Source: Cinclus cinclus (Eukaryota > Chordata > Aves > Passeriformes > Cinclidae). Taken from it: 64,000 nt of DNA. The stretch is from the NCBI RefSeq assembly GCF_963662255.1, contig NC_085072.1, forward strand, positions 2,980,001-3,044,000, given 5' to 3'. The notes beneath the pieces are model-generated. The model had not been told where the DNA came from and made no database searches. It was given only the letters and a program-made list of their open reading frames with translations. The first letter of the stretch is position 1, and the number at the start of each line of letters is the position of its first letter. This document shows, one piece after another, positions 1 through 10,958 of this stretch. The translations under genes were made by a program, and so were the position numbers.

Positions 1-195
1 TCTTCATTCCCGATTTAAAAAGCCTCACGATGAGTTCAGTTCCCATCAGAAATTCCAGGTTGGCAGGAAAGGGGGATTTTCCCATTGCTCCTTACCCTGA
101 GTTGGAAAAAAAATTCCTGGTTTTGGGGGGAGATTGGTTGGGACTTAATTAGCGGGAGAAATTAGTTAATAAATCCAACATTTCACCCTGGAAAT

Positions 196-355
196 GCCTC
201 TCCCGTAGGATCAGAGCTCTCTTCTGCCTCTCCTGTAGGATTTGGATTATTTTCCTGCATTTCCCATCGGATCAGGGCTCTTTCCTTGCTTCTCCTCTAG
301 GGATTAGGATCCTTTTCCTGCCTCTCCTGTAGGATCAGGGCTCTTTCCCTGCTTT
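196..355. repeat. Imperfect ~50-bp tandem repeat, 3-4 copies
   Basis: Recurring blocks of the form 'gcctctcctgtaggatcagg' followed by 'gctctttcc', diverged between copies. Short and degenerate; probably an old minisatellite. Confidence 0.6.
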
Positions 356-724
356 TCCCAGAGCTCCCAGCAGGCCTGGAGTGCAGATTTCATTCCCAAC
401 CAGAATTGGAGCAGCAGCAAATCAAGGATTAATCAGGTGCTATAAATATCAACATCCCGTTCCGTCACCTTCCCTCAAAACCTCAGGATTTGCACATTCC
501 CAAAAATCCCTCCCAGCCTCCCATTATCCACCTTTCTTCATTCCACATTTTTCCTCCAGCTTGCCCAACCTGATCCCAAATCACATCCATGGGAAGAGAG
601 GGGGAATTTCCTTTCCCAAATCCTGGGCACTGTGGGTTTAACAGGTGGATGAACTTCCCGAGGATATTCCAGAGCCCTTCATTATCCCGGAATTCCTGAT
701 TTCCTGCATCCAGGAGCCCCCAGC

Positions 725-738
725 GTGGCCATGGCAAC
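725..738. promoter_or_regulatory. RFX-type X-box palindrome
   Basis: The 14-mer gtggccatggcaac matches the RFX X-box form GTNRCC-N2-GGCAAC exactly. Two more full matches occur at 5778-5791 and 16871-16884. RFX proteins bind such inverted repeats; whether this site is used cannot be told from sequence. Confidence 0.4.
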
Positions 739-1160
739 TGGTTTTGCTTAAGTGCAGCTCAAGAGCCGAGTTAATTTTAGATGAAGTGAGGAGGGAGCTG
801 CTGCAATCCTTGGATTTCTCCTCTCAGAATGATTCCCAGGAATTCCTGCACCACGGCAGCCGCCTAAACTTCATTATCCAGGGAATAATTCATGATCCGT
901 GGGATTACAATGGGGTTTGGGTTGGGAGGGGCCTTAATGATCGTGTTCCAATCCCAAATTATTTAATTCCAACTGATCCCTGGAGTTGATCCTAAGGAAA
1001 GGGGATTATCTATTTTTTTCCCCTCAGTTCAGGGAGGACTTTTTGGGACTGGAGGATTTCCAGGAAAGGGGATGGAGCTGGGGAAGGGGCTGGAGAATCC
1101 TGGGGGAGCTGTGGAAGGGTCTCAGCCTGGAGAAAAGGAGGCTCAGGGGAAATTTCTGGC

Positions 1161-1333
1161 TCCCAACATTTCCCAATGTCTGAATTCCCAACATTTCCCA
1201 ATGTCTGAATTCCCATTTGCCAATGTCTGAATTCCCATTTCCCAATGTCTGAATTCCCAACATTGCCCAATGTCTGAATTCCCAGCACTTCCCAGTGTCC
1301 AGAGTGTGAATTCCCAACATTTCCCAGTTTTCA
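1161..1333. repeat. ~25-bp minisatellite, about 7 copies
   Basis: Units combine 'caacatttcccaatgtctga' with 'attcc'; some are shortened. Open frames across it on the minus strand are repeat translations, not genes. Confidence 0.85.
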
Positions 1334-3077
1334 GTCACCAACCCCTACAGAGGAGCCAAATTTCTCCTCCGTGAGCTCCTCAGACTCCGGGTTTTTCTCC
1401 ATGAATATTTTGCTGATGGATTTCTTGGCTCCCGTGCTGGAGCCAACAGCCAGATCCAAAGGAATTTTCAGAGAGAGCTTTCCAGAAAGCGTATCCAGAG
1501 CTGCCCGTCCCCAGCAATCCCAGAGCCACCCTGCTGGGAAAAGGGATGGAAGGAAAACAGAGCCGGAGCTCGGAGCTCATCCCGAAAATCTCCTCCTGTG
1601 CAGCTGCTGCAGGAGCCATTCCATAATTTATTTTTATCTGGCCAGGAAAATCCAAAGCCACTCCAAGGATGTTTTCCAGGCAAAATTTACCCATGGAATT
1701 ATTTTCTGGGAGGAATTCTCTTTGTTCCAGCCTTGCCCCAACAAATCTGAGCCCGTGCTGCCGGTGTTCCTGCCCGGAGCTTCTTCCAGCAGCACCAGCC
1801 ACGGGATAATTCCATGGGAATAATTCCATCCTGAATGGTTGGAGACTGGACTGGAGCTTCCCCAAGGACTTTCCAAGAGTCCTGAGCTTCCCAAAAACCC
1901 CCAGGCAGCGTTGGCTGCATGGAGCTGTCTCTTCCCATGGAATGCTCTGAGGGATTAGCCCACATTAATCCTCACCCTGTCATTAACCACAGCATTTAAT
2001 TAATAAATTAGCATCTGGTTAGGCACGGACAGGAGCGGGAAGGAGTCTCCGGTGGCCATGGATCTGCTGCAGTGTCGGGAATACGGGGTGAGGACAGGAA
2101 TAGGAAAATCCCGTGGGAAGTGGAGCGAGATGGATCCGGGACTGTCCCGTTGTGCTCGCCTGGCAGGAGAATTCCTGGAAGCTGGAGAAGGAATCTTCAC
2201 CAGGAGCTGGAGCGCCAGGACACGGGGAATGGCTTCCCACTGCCAGAGGGCAGGGATAGACCGGATTCTGGGAAAGAATTCCCGGCTGTGAGGGTGGGGA
2301 GGGGTTGGAATGGAACTCCCTGAGGAGCTTGGAAATGTCCGAGGCCAGACTGGATGGGACTTGGAGCAATCTGGGATAGTGGGAAGTGTAGGGGGTGGAA
2401 TGGGATGAGTTTTTGGGATCCTTCCTGCCCAACCCATCCCAGGATAATTCCAGCCAGGAATTATCCTGGGTGCATCCCAATTCCAGCAACAACATTCCCG
2501 TGCTTCCATCGCATTCTGCAGTTGTTCGAACCTCTCCCCTGAGACCTCAGGACGATCCCAGCCAGGATCCCAACCCCATCCCGGATTTAGGATAAGCAAA
2601 CAGGGGATTTATCCCTCTCCCTGATCCATTTAACCGCTCATTTCCCTTTTACCTCCGGCTTTCCTGGGAATGCTCTGCCACTGCTGCAAAAGCACAGAAT
2701 TATTATTCAGGGAAGGAGTGGGAGAGAGGCTCGAAATGCAAAGCACGGGAGCGATCCTTAATCATCCTCATCATTAGTTAATTGCCGGAGCCGAGTCCAT
2801 TCCGAGGAGAACATGGAATGTTAAATTTAGACGGAGCAATGGGATCTATTTTGGGGGATTCTTCCTCCCGCTCTTCCCAGGAATGTCAACAGCGGGGACT
2901 GGAGGAGCAGCGCCAGCCTCGCATTCAGTGGGCTCCCACCACGAGTTCCTGGGAATGCGGGAATGCGGCAGAGCCTGGGAAACGGTGGAACGAGGATCCT
3001 GCGGGATCCTGCACGCGGCTTTTGGAGAAAAATCTGTTCCACGGCTGCTTCTGACAGGGCTGTGCACAAAAAAGCCT
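1334..3077. other. Intergenic sequence, no gene seen
   Basis: Unique-looking sequence with no supported exon. About 2600-2800 is AT-rich with TTAATC/TTAGTTAATT-type homeodomain cores and is not repetitive, so it could be a conserved noncoding element; this is only a visual impression. Confidence 0.4.
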
Positions 3078-3078
3078 C

Positions 3079-3335
3079 GGGATGGGATGGGATGGGATGG
3101 GATGGGATGGGATGGGATGGGATGGGATGGGATGGGATAATGGGATGGGATAATGGGATGGGATAATGGGATGGGATGGCATGGGATGGGATGGGATAAT
3201 GGGATGGGATGGGATGGGATAATGGGATGGGATGGGATGGGATGGGATGGGATGGGATGGGATGGGATGGGATGGGATGGGATGGGATGGGATGGGATGG
3301 GATGGGATGGGATGGGATGATGGGATGGGATGGAC
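3079..3335. repeat. (GGGAT)n pentanucleotide satellite
   Basis: About 250 bp of gggat pentamers interrupted several times by 'gataat'. The G3N2 spacing on the plus strand could form G-quadruplexes. Open frames over it exist on both strands only because the unit lacks stop codons in several frames. Confidence 0.95.
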
Positions 3336-4448
3336 AGAATCCGACCCAGTGCTCCACTGGGGAGGAAACTATGGATCCATTTCTGGGGTCCCAGCCTGGC
3401 AGGATTCCTTGTTCTCCTCATTCCCTGCTCCCCATTTTCAGATGTTTTCCTAGTCCTCCTGGAGACTTTCAGATGGAGCTCCAGGAGCAGAGTTGGGATC
3501 TCCCACACCCATCCCTGATTCCCATTTTTCTCCAGCAGCAGCACCTCCCAAAAATTTTCCTCTGTGGCCACGCCACCTCAATCCACACATTCCCAATTTT
3601 TTTGGGACTCTGGAAGGAGCCGTGCTGCCCCTCTGCCCCTCACACCTCCCCTCCCTTCGGATGCTGCTATTCCCGGGAAAACAGGTGGCGGGGTGTGGGG
3701 GGGAGGGGGAAAGTCAAAACTTAATAAGACATTAAGACAACAGATCCATTAAAAAGTCGTTAATCCCTGTCAGGAGCGGCTTTAATTAACAAATGCCAGG
3801 AACTGCGGCACTGCCACCGCTCCTGTGACCACCTGAGTGCCGCTAATTAAATGCCAGTTAAAATTCCCTGGAATCTGGCAGCGTGTTTTCCGCCCGCTGC
3901 CAAGATTTTCTCCGCAGCCTCCGAGTTCACCTCGTTTGTCATTGTCCTCCCCGTGCTGGAGCAGGGGGGCTCTTGGCAAACATTCCCAGATTCCTCCTCC
4001 CCTTCCCAAGAAAGGCTGTGTGTTTCTCCCGGGTTTTTTTTGCTAAATTCTGGGTGTTTTTCCTGGGTTTTTGGAGCTGTGGGTGTGTTGGCTGTGCTGT
4101 TTTCCACGGAATATCATCCTGCTGGCTCTGGGATGAGGTTGAAAGGGAGATGTCCCTGCTCAGGGACTCAGTAACCTCCCTTCGAAACCTTTCCATGATT
4201 TTGGGAGGATTTTCTTCATCCAAGGCTCCTTCTGCATCCACAGCCAGGAAAAATCCTCGTTCCTCCTCCCAGCCATGGGTGACAGCCCCGGTGGGACCCT
4301 CAATCCTTGAGGATGGTCCTTGACCTTCCCAGAAATCCCTTGTGAAGGGAATGGGCTTCATCAGCTCTGTTTATTCCTTATTTATTCCTTCCTGTTGACT
4401 TTCTCTGAAGAAACCAGTTCCTGGTTGGAACTGTGGAAAAGCTGAGGG
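3336..4448. other. Intergenic; possible conserved noncoding block near 3775-3960
   Basis: No gene recognised. At 3775-3960 the sequence is non-repetitive and carries TTAATTAA, CTAATTAA and CACCTG (E-box) motifs close together, typical of developmental enhancers. Conservation cannot be tested from one sequence. Confidence 0.3.
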
Positions 4449-4741
4449 GCCCTTCCCTTCCCTTCCCTTCCCTTCCCTTCCCTTCCCTTCCCTTCCCTTC
4501 CCTTCCCTTCCCTTCCCTTCCCTTCCCTTCCCTTCCCTTCCCTTCCCTTCCCTTCCCTTCCCTTCCCTTCCCTTCCCTTCCCTTCCCTTCCCTTCCCTTC
4601 CCTTCCCTTCCCTTCCCTTCCCTTCCCTTCCCTTCCCTTTTTTCCCCTTTTCCCTTTTTTCCCCTTTTCCCTTTTTTCCCCTTTTCCCTTTTTTCCCTTT
4701 TTTCCCTTTTTCCTTTTTTTCCCTTTTTCCCTTTTCCCTCC
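4449..4741. repeat. (CCCTT)n satellite grading into C4T4-6 runs
   Basis: About 38 perfect ccctt units to 4639, followed by ~100 bp of longer T and C runs. It is a pure polypyrimidine/polypurine tract and could form triplex DNA. The Lys/Gly/Glu-rich minus-strand frames are artefacts of it. Confidence 0.95.
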
Positions 4742-6229
4742 CCTCCTCCTCTGAAAATATTCCCAGGATAATGGGATTTCTTCCCCCAATTCCAGCCTCC
4801 TCCACACTTCCCACTGACCTCTGTTGGCAAAATCAAACTGAATCCATTTATCCACAGGGCTCCCGATTTCCTGGAGTTCTTTTTTTTTTTCCCTTGTCCT
4901 TTGATGTGACAATCCAAGGTGTCCCCTCAGCTGCGCAAACTCCACATCCGTAAAATCCACGACGTTCCCACGCTGGGATTTCCGTAATGGGGACACGGGA
5001 GGCATCAAAAGGAATTGGAGATGAGGTTTAAGAGCGATTACAGATCCCATGGAAAGGAGGGAGAGGGAAGGGAGAACAAACACCGGGATGTTCCTGGCTC
5101 TCTCAGTGCCTCTTGTCCTGTTTTATCCAGAAATTCCAGCTCCAAACACTCCCAGGTGTCCCGGTTTTCCTTGGGAGTGGCAGCAGATGTGCAGGGGCAC
5201 ATCTGGAAGGAGCATCCTGAATTCTCGGAAGAACTCCACAAGGAGGGGACACAGGCTGGTTCTTCCCGAGGGATTTTGCAGCTGGGTACAGCTGGAAGAA
5301 CATGGGATGCTCCAGTGGTCCGGGAAGGGACTGAGGCAGGTGAAGTTTAATCCCAAAAATCAGAGGGTCACTCGATCAAGCTCCTCTGGAATTTGGGAAA
5401 TGGCTCTGGGAAATGTTGCCAGCATTGAGCTGGCTCCACAGAGCCTGATCCAAACCCATCCAGACACCCAAATTAATCCCAATTTAGCCTGAATTCCATG
5501 GGCCAGATCCTACAGTGGAAATCCAGGATAGATTTGGGATCACAGGATCCCTGAGAGGACAAATGTCCCATAAACCACCCCAAATTCCCTATTTTTTGCT
5601 GCTCCGAAGGTGGAGTTGAGCCCCAGAGCTCGAATTTTAGGATTCCTCCACTAGGATCAGAATTCCTGGGCTTCCACACTCCTCTTCCTCGTATCCCAAC
5701 TCTCCTCCCACCCTCAAGGTTTTCCCTCAGCCTAAACAAACCCAGGGATAAATAATCTGAGGATTTGGAGATGTTCGGTCACCATGGCAACCCCACAATC
5801 CTCTTCCTCCTCCTCCTCCTCCTCCTCTTCCAGCCAGGAGCATTCCTCATCTCCCACCACCTTTCCAGGGCTCCACTGCTGGGAACTGGGGCAAACTGGG
5901 AGCAAAACCTCGTCCTGCCCGGTCTGAGCCTCCCCGACCCCTCCAGGATGTGTCAAAGCCGCAGAAAAACATTCCAGTGTCCCCCCAAAAAAAGCAGATT
6001 CCAGGATTTTTATCCCATTTTTTTTCCAATCCCTGTGGATTATTCTCCGTCCTCTTCATCCCAATGGGTTTTGCCTCTCAGCAGTGCAGCGTTGATCCCA
6101 ACAGGAAAGGACTGGGATTGGAGCCTTGAAAAATCCACTGGGTTTGTGGGAATTGAGCTCAAAACTGTCCAGGGGGTGATCCCTGATGCTGGGGAGCAGT
6201 TCAGAGGGAATAATCCAAAGAATCCATCC
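4742..6229. other. Intergenic sequence, no gene seen
   Basis: Unique sequence with a short CTC-rich microsatellite (5800-5830) and an X-box (5778-5791). No exon with both splice context and a recognisable product was found. Confidence 0.45.
5778..5791. promoter_or_regulatory. RFX-type X-box palindrome
   Basis: gtcaccatggcaac is a full match to GTNRCC-N2-GGCAAC, in otherwise unique sequence. Confidence 0.4.
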
Positions 6230-6488
6230 CTAAAATATCCATTAAAAAATTCCCCTATGTTATCCATAAAAATCCCACACAATATCCATAAAAGAACCCC
6301 GTGTTTTCCATAAAAAATCCCGTGTTAGCCATAAAAAAATCCCATGTTGTCCATAAAAAAACCCCAAGCTATCCATAAAAATTCCCATGTTGTCCATAAA
6401 AAACCCTCATTATCCATAACCCCCCCAACCCCCTCCCCCCCAGTGTTATCCACAAAAATCCCCACATTATCCATAAAAAACCCCATAA
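6230..6488. repeat. ~20-bp 'ccataaaaa' minisatellite
   Basis: About a dozen diverged copies of units such as 'ccataaaaaatcccatgttg'. The array is A-rich on the plus strand. Confidence 0.85.
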
Positions 6489-7635
6489 ACAAGGAGACTC
6501 CACCGGGTGTTCTCACCCCTGGAATCGCTTCCCAAGGTGGATGTGGAGATGTCTGGGAATGAGGAAAGGACAAATCCTGACACGTTCCCAGCTCTGCCAG
6601 AGGGAGCCGGTCCCATATGGGCTCCAATTCCAGTTATTCCCGGTTTTTATGGGATCAGCCCTGATTTATGGACAGCTTTTATGGCAGCCATAAAGCAGCC
6701 TCAAAATAAAGGGAATAAAGGAAGCAGAGGAACATTTCCCACCCCTGGATCATGGGAAGGGTTCTCTGGAGGAATCTGGGATCTCTGCATGGGAACAAGC
6801 AGGAGGTGGGAGTTTGGGGACGTTTGGGATTGGGGTTGGAAATGGGATTTGAAGGGGTAAAAATGTGGGGAATTCTTGGGATGTGGGAAGGGAGAGGGTC
6901 AGCCCTGAATTCAGGGCTCTGGACTTCGGAATTCACCTCCAATTTGGGAAAGGGGACAGAATCCCATTCCCATCCCCGACACAGGGCTCACTCCAAATTT
7001 ATGGGATTTTGCTTTAATTTGGGATGAGTTGAGCAGAGTTAATTTAATTGAGCAGAGTTGATTTGAGCAGAGTTAAAAATGGGATTTGGGATGCCTGCAG
7101 CGCTCCGCCGTCCATGAGGCTTTCCTGATCCAGAAGGGAATAAAAGGTGCTGGAGCTCTTTGTTCACCCAGGTCTGGCAAAGCTGAGCTTGGCTGAGCCC
7201 GGCTTAACCCTCCAAATCCTCTGGTTCTCCAGGAAAATTCCTCAGGGGAGCTCGAGACCACGCCGTGTCCTAAGGGATAAAAGAACGGGAATCTCCTCGC
7301 AACCCCGCAAGTGTCAGAGGGAAAACCTACTCCACGCTCCAAGCTTTTCTTTCCCCTTTATCCAAGGAAAAAATTGTAACCCTTTCCCAGGGATTATTCT
7401 CCAGGTGGATCCCAGACCCGGCCAGGGAGCAGCGCTGGCGCTGCAGGGAGGAGAAATCCGAGCCATCTCGGCTTCAATCCCACGCAATTAAAACCTGGAT
7501 CGGGATGTTCCCGGCTGCCTGAGGAGCATCTCGGGAGCCGCAGGAATTACTCAGCAGCACGGCAGGAGCTGCTGAGGCGAGGTGGGGCATGGAGAGAGCT
7601 CCGGGACACCTGGGAGCGGCTTTTCCATCCCCCAG
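6489..7635. other. Intergenic sequence, no gene seen
   Basis: Mostly unique. It holds small local duplications of 'gagcagagttaattt' near 7030-7075. No exon could be supported. Confidence 0.45.
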
Positions 7636-8090
7636 GGAATGTCTGGGGCACTGGGAATGTCGGATTCCAGCTCCTTCCTTCCCCCAAGGAATGTCTGGGG
7701 CACTGGGAATTCCAGATTCCACCTCCTTCCATCCCCCAAGGAATGTCTGGGGCACTGGGAATTCCAGATTCCACCTCCTTCCATCCCCCAGGGAATGTTT
7801 GGGGCACTGGGAATTCCAGATTCCACCTCCTTCCATCCCCCAGGGAATGCCTGGGGCACTGGGAATTCCAGATTCCAGCTCCTTCTTTCCCCTAAGGAAT
7901 GTTTGGGGCACTGGGAATTCCAGATTCCACCTCCTTCCATCCCCCAAGGAATGTCTGGGGCACTGGGAATTCCAGATTCCAGCTCCTTCTTTCCCCTAAG
8001 GAATGTTTGGGGCACTGGGAATTCCAGATTCCACCTCCTTCCATCCCCCAGGGAATGCCTGGGGCACTGGGAATTCCAGATTCCAGCTCC
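7636..8090. repeat. 52-bp minisatellite, 9 copies
   Basis: Highly regular units beginning 'ggaatgtctggggcactggg' recur every 52 bp from 7636. Copies differ by a few bases (gtctgg/gcctgg/gtttgg), suggesting recent expansion. Overlapping frames on both strands are translations of the repeat. Confidence 0.95.
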
Positions 8091-9028
8091 TTCCCTGCCC
8101 GGAGCCGGAGCTGTCTGGAAATGCGGTTATGGGGATGCTCCTGCTGATCCTGAAAGGGAGGGGGGACACTGCCAGGATGGCAGTGACGGTGCCACGTCAC
8201 CAGGGAGGTGACAGCGGTGTCCCCACCCTGCTGGAGACCGGGATGGACCCAGCGCCTCCAGGGGCGCCTTTAGGGGTGAGGGGTGCCCCCCCAAAAAACC
8301 CCAGGGGTGTAGGGGGACCCAGCCAGGACCATCCAGCACGAAAATCCTTCGTGTCCCTGTCCCTGTCCCCGGAGGTGGCCCTGGCACGCGGCTGTGGCAC
8401 CTCTGAGCGATGAGAGATTCCCTCGGGAATCGGGACAGGGCTGGAACTGCCTCCAGTTCCGTGGGAAGCACCGGGAATGGCCGTGGAATGGTCTGGGGGG
8501 ATCAGAGCTCCCGGGATCTGCCCGGGGAGGTGTCAGGAGTTCTCCCTGCAGGCCCCGCAACAAAACAACCCCTGCCCCAGGTACCACCAGCCCTGGCAGC
8601 GGGCACCGGAACAAAATCCACCTGGAATCCGTTCTCCCAGCCCACCGGGAGCTGATTTGCACAGGGTGATAATAGGATCTGGGAAAAAAAAAAATAAACG
8701 GATGTTTATTTTTAAAAATAAACGGATGTTTATTACCCGGTGCTGGCTGAAACCTCCGATTTTTTTCCTTTTGCTGCTGGAAAAGCCTGGAGGGCCCGGC
8801 GCAGCTGAGCCCCCCGACCCCGGGGACGCGCTGCTAAGCCCGGCAGTGACGCTAAAGCCGAGCTCTGCTGAGCGGGGACCGGCCAGAGACTCGATGCCTT
8901 TGAAGTGCTGCCAATTAAATCAGGTCACTGCGAGCGGGAGATCACATCTCCGGGCTCTGCTCGCTGTGAGCGCGGCCCGGCTGCAGCCCCGAGCCCCGGA
9001 CCTGAGCCCCGGACCCGAGCTCCGGTCC
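8091..9028. other. Intergenic, moderately GC-rich, no gene seen
   Basis: It contains a doubled 'taaacggatgtttattt' near 8696-8735 and a short unique block around 8880-8950. No supported exon. Confidence 0.4.
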
Positions 9029-10012
9029 TGCTCCATCCCCTGCTCCATCCCCTGCTCCATCCCCTGCTCCATCCCCTGCTCCATCCCCGCTCCATCCCCG
9101 CTCCATCCCCGTTCCACCCCCGTTCCATCCCCGTTCCATCCCCTGCTCCATCCCCTGCTCCATCCCCTGCTCCATCCCCGCTCCATCCCCTGCTCCATCC
9201 CCGCTCCATCCCCGCTCCATCCCCTGCTCCATCCCCTGCTCCATCCCCGCTCCATCCCCAGTTCCATCCCCGCTCCATCCCCGCTCCATCCCCTGCTCCA
9301 TCCCCGCTCCATCCCCGCTCTATCCCCTGCTCCATCCCCGCTCCATCCCCGTTCCATCCCCGCTCCATCCCCTGCTCCATCCCCTGCTCCATCCCCGCTC
9401 CATCCCCGCTCCATCCCCTGCTCCATCCCCGCTCCATCCCCGCTCCATCCCCGCTCCATCCCAGCTCCATCCCCGCTCCATCCCCGCTCCATCCCCTGCT
9501 CCATCCCAGCTCCATCCCCTGCTCCATCCCCTGCTCCATCCCCGCTCCATCCCCGCTCCATCCCCGCTCCATCCCCGCTCCATCCCCGCTCCATCCCCGC
9601 TCTATCCCCTGCTCCATCCCCGCTCCATCCCCAGCTCCATCCCCTGCTCCATCCCCGCTCCATCCCCTGCTCCATCCCCGCTCCATCCCCGCTCCATCCC
9701 CGCTCCATCCCCAGCTCCATCCCCTGCTCCATCCCCGCTCCATCCCCTGCTCCATCCCCGCTCCATCCCCGCTCCATCCCCAGCTCCATCCCCTGCTCCA
9801 TCCCCGCTCCATCCCCTGCTCCATCCCCGCTCCATCCCCGCTCCATCCCCCGTTCCATCCCCTGCTCCATCCCCGCTCCATCCCCGTTCCATCCCCGCTC
9901 CATCCCCGCTCCATCCCCGCTCCATCCCCGCTCCATCCCCGCTCCATCCCCCGCTCCATCCCCGCTCCATCCCCGCTCCATCCCCGCTCCATCCCCGCTC
10001 CATCCCTGCTCC
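9029..10012. repeat. 11/12-bp C-rich minisatellite, ~1 kb
   Basis: Alternating units gctccatcccc and tgctccatcccc fill almost 1 kb. Because stops are absent, frames of around 480-600 codons run through it on both strands; these are Ser/Pro/His/Ile or Gly/Met/Trp/Ser low-complexity translations and not credible genes. Confidence 0.97.
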
Positions 10013-10827
10013 AGCTCCAGCCCCGGGCGGTAGCTCTGGGAAGGAGCCAAGCTCCGCTGGCCGAGCCGAGCCTGAACCGGGCACTCGATGCCGCTGTCAC
10101 CGCCCCCCCCTCCCCGGGGCTCTCTGGCATTTCCCAGAGCTGGGAAAGGCTTTTCTGGGATGCAAAAAAAAAAAAAAAAAAAAAAAAGCTGTCGGTGCTC
10201 TGCTGCCCCACCCCAAATCCTGCCCTTGTGCAAGCCCCACAGCTGCGGCTGGCAGGTCTTTGTCCCCATGTCACGTTGGGTGTCACCGTGGGTGGGGATC
10301 TCCATCCCCACCTCTGGGTGACACAGCTGGGACCCCAGCTCACTCCAGAGCAAAAGGCTGAATTTTTCCCAGTTTTTTTCACAAGGTTAAGAGTCGCCGA
10401 ACATCCGTTTTTGGGAAAAAGGAGCCACTGGCAGCGCGTCCCGCTTGGGGACCGAGCTGGGAACCCCGCGGGGTGTCCGCGCTGTCCCCGTGCGGTGGGA
10501 CACGGACCAGGCGGGGCCACACGGATCTTTGGAAACGCCAAGAAATCCCAGTGAGTAGAAGGAGATTTGGGACACAAATCCCAAATCCACCGAGTGTCCC
10601 CCTCCCCGGGCGACCCCGGCCTGCGGGGAGGGGACGGCGGTGGCGCAGCGGGAGCACTGCGGATGCCGAGGGCCGGCTCAGCATCCCTGGGAGCGTTTTC
10701 ATCCCTCGGGGACATCCCCCGGGTGCGTTTTCATCCCTCGGGGACATCCCCTGCCAGAGCCGCAGGGGTTAAAGCGCAGCCGGCAGGAGCTGCCTCGGGT
10801 GGGTGGCACGTCGTGGCGACAAGGCTG
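10013..10827. promoter_or_regulatory. CpG-rich segment, possible CpG island
   Basis: From about 10400 to 10830 CG dinucleotides are frequent (gcagcgcgtcccgc and similar). The repeated 'catccctcggggacatcccc' occurs twice near 10700-10750. No exon recognised. It might belong to an upstream LRRN2 noncoding exon, but this is only inferred from position. Confidence 0.35.
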
Positions 10828-10835
10828 GAGTGAGG

Positions 10836-10957
10836 AGGAGGAGGATTGGGGAGGGAGGGGAGAAGGGAGGAGGGAGGAGGAGGAGGAGGAGGAGGAGGAG
10901 GAGGAGAAGGAGGAGGAGGAGGAGGAGGAGGAGGAGGAGGAGGAGGAGGAGGAGGAG
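10836..10957. repeat. (GAG)n trinucleotide tract
   Basis: About 120 bp of gga/gag triplets with few interruptions. It produces poly-Glu, poly-Arg or poly-Gly (plus) and poly-Ser, poly-Leu or poly-Pro (minus) frames, all artefactual. Confidence 0.95.
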
Positions 10958-10958
10958 G

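Larger units (their letters stand above)
1..1160. other. Intergenic sequence, no gene seen
   Basis: Mostly unique AT/GC-mixed sequence left of the first clear minisatellite. Short open frames on both strands have no recognisable domain and no splice context. It contains an imperfect ~50-bp repeat (196-355) and one RFX-type X-box (725-738). I see no exon here. By remembered synteny with human 1q32.1 this would be the LRRN2-NFASC interval, but nothing in the sequence itself proves that. Confidence 0.5.

Noticed and set aside
7636..8090. CRISPR-like spaced repeats
   Set aside because: No unique spacers: the whole 52-bp unit is repeated, in a eukaryotic context.
8477..10715. Frames of about 480-600 codons on both strands over the C-rich 11/12-bp array
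   Set aside because: All are translations of a stop-free minisatellite; no domain, signal or splice structure.
10836..10957. Polyglutamate-encoding gene fragment
   Set aside because: Pure (GAG)n microsatellite open in every frame.
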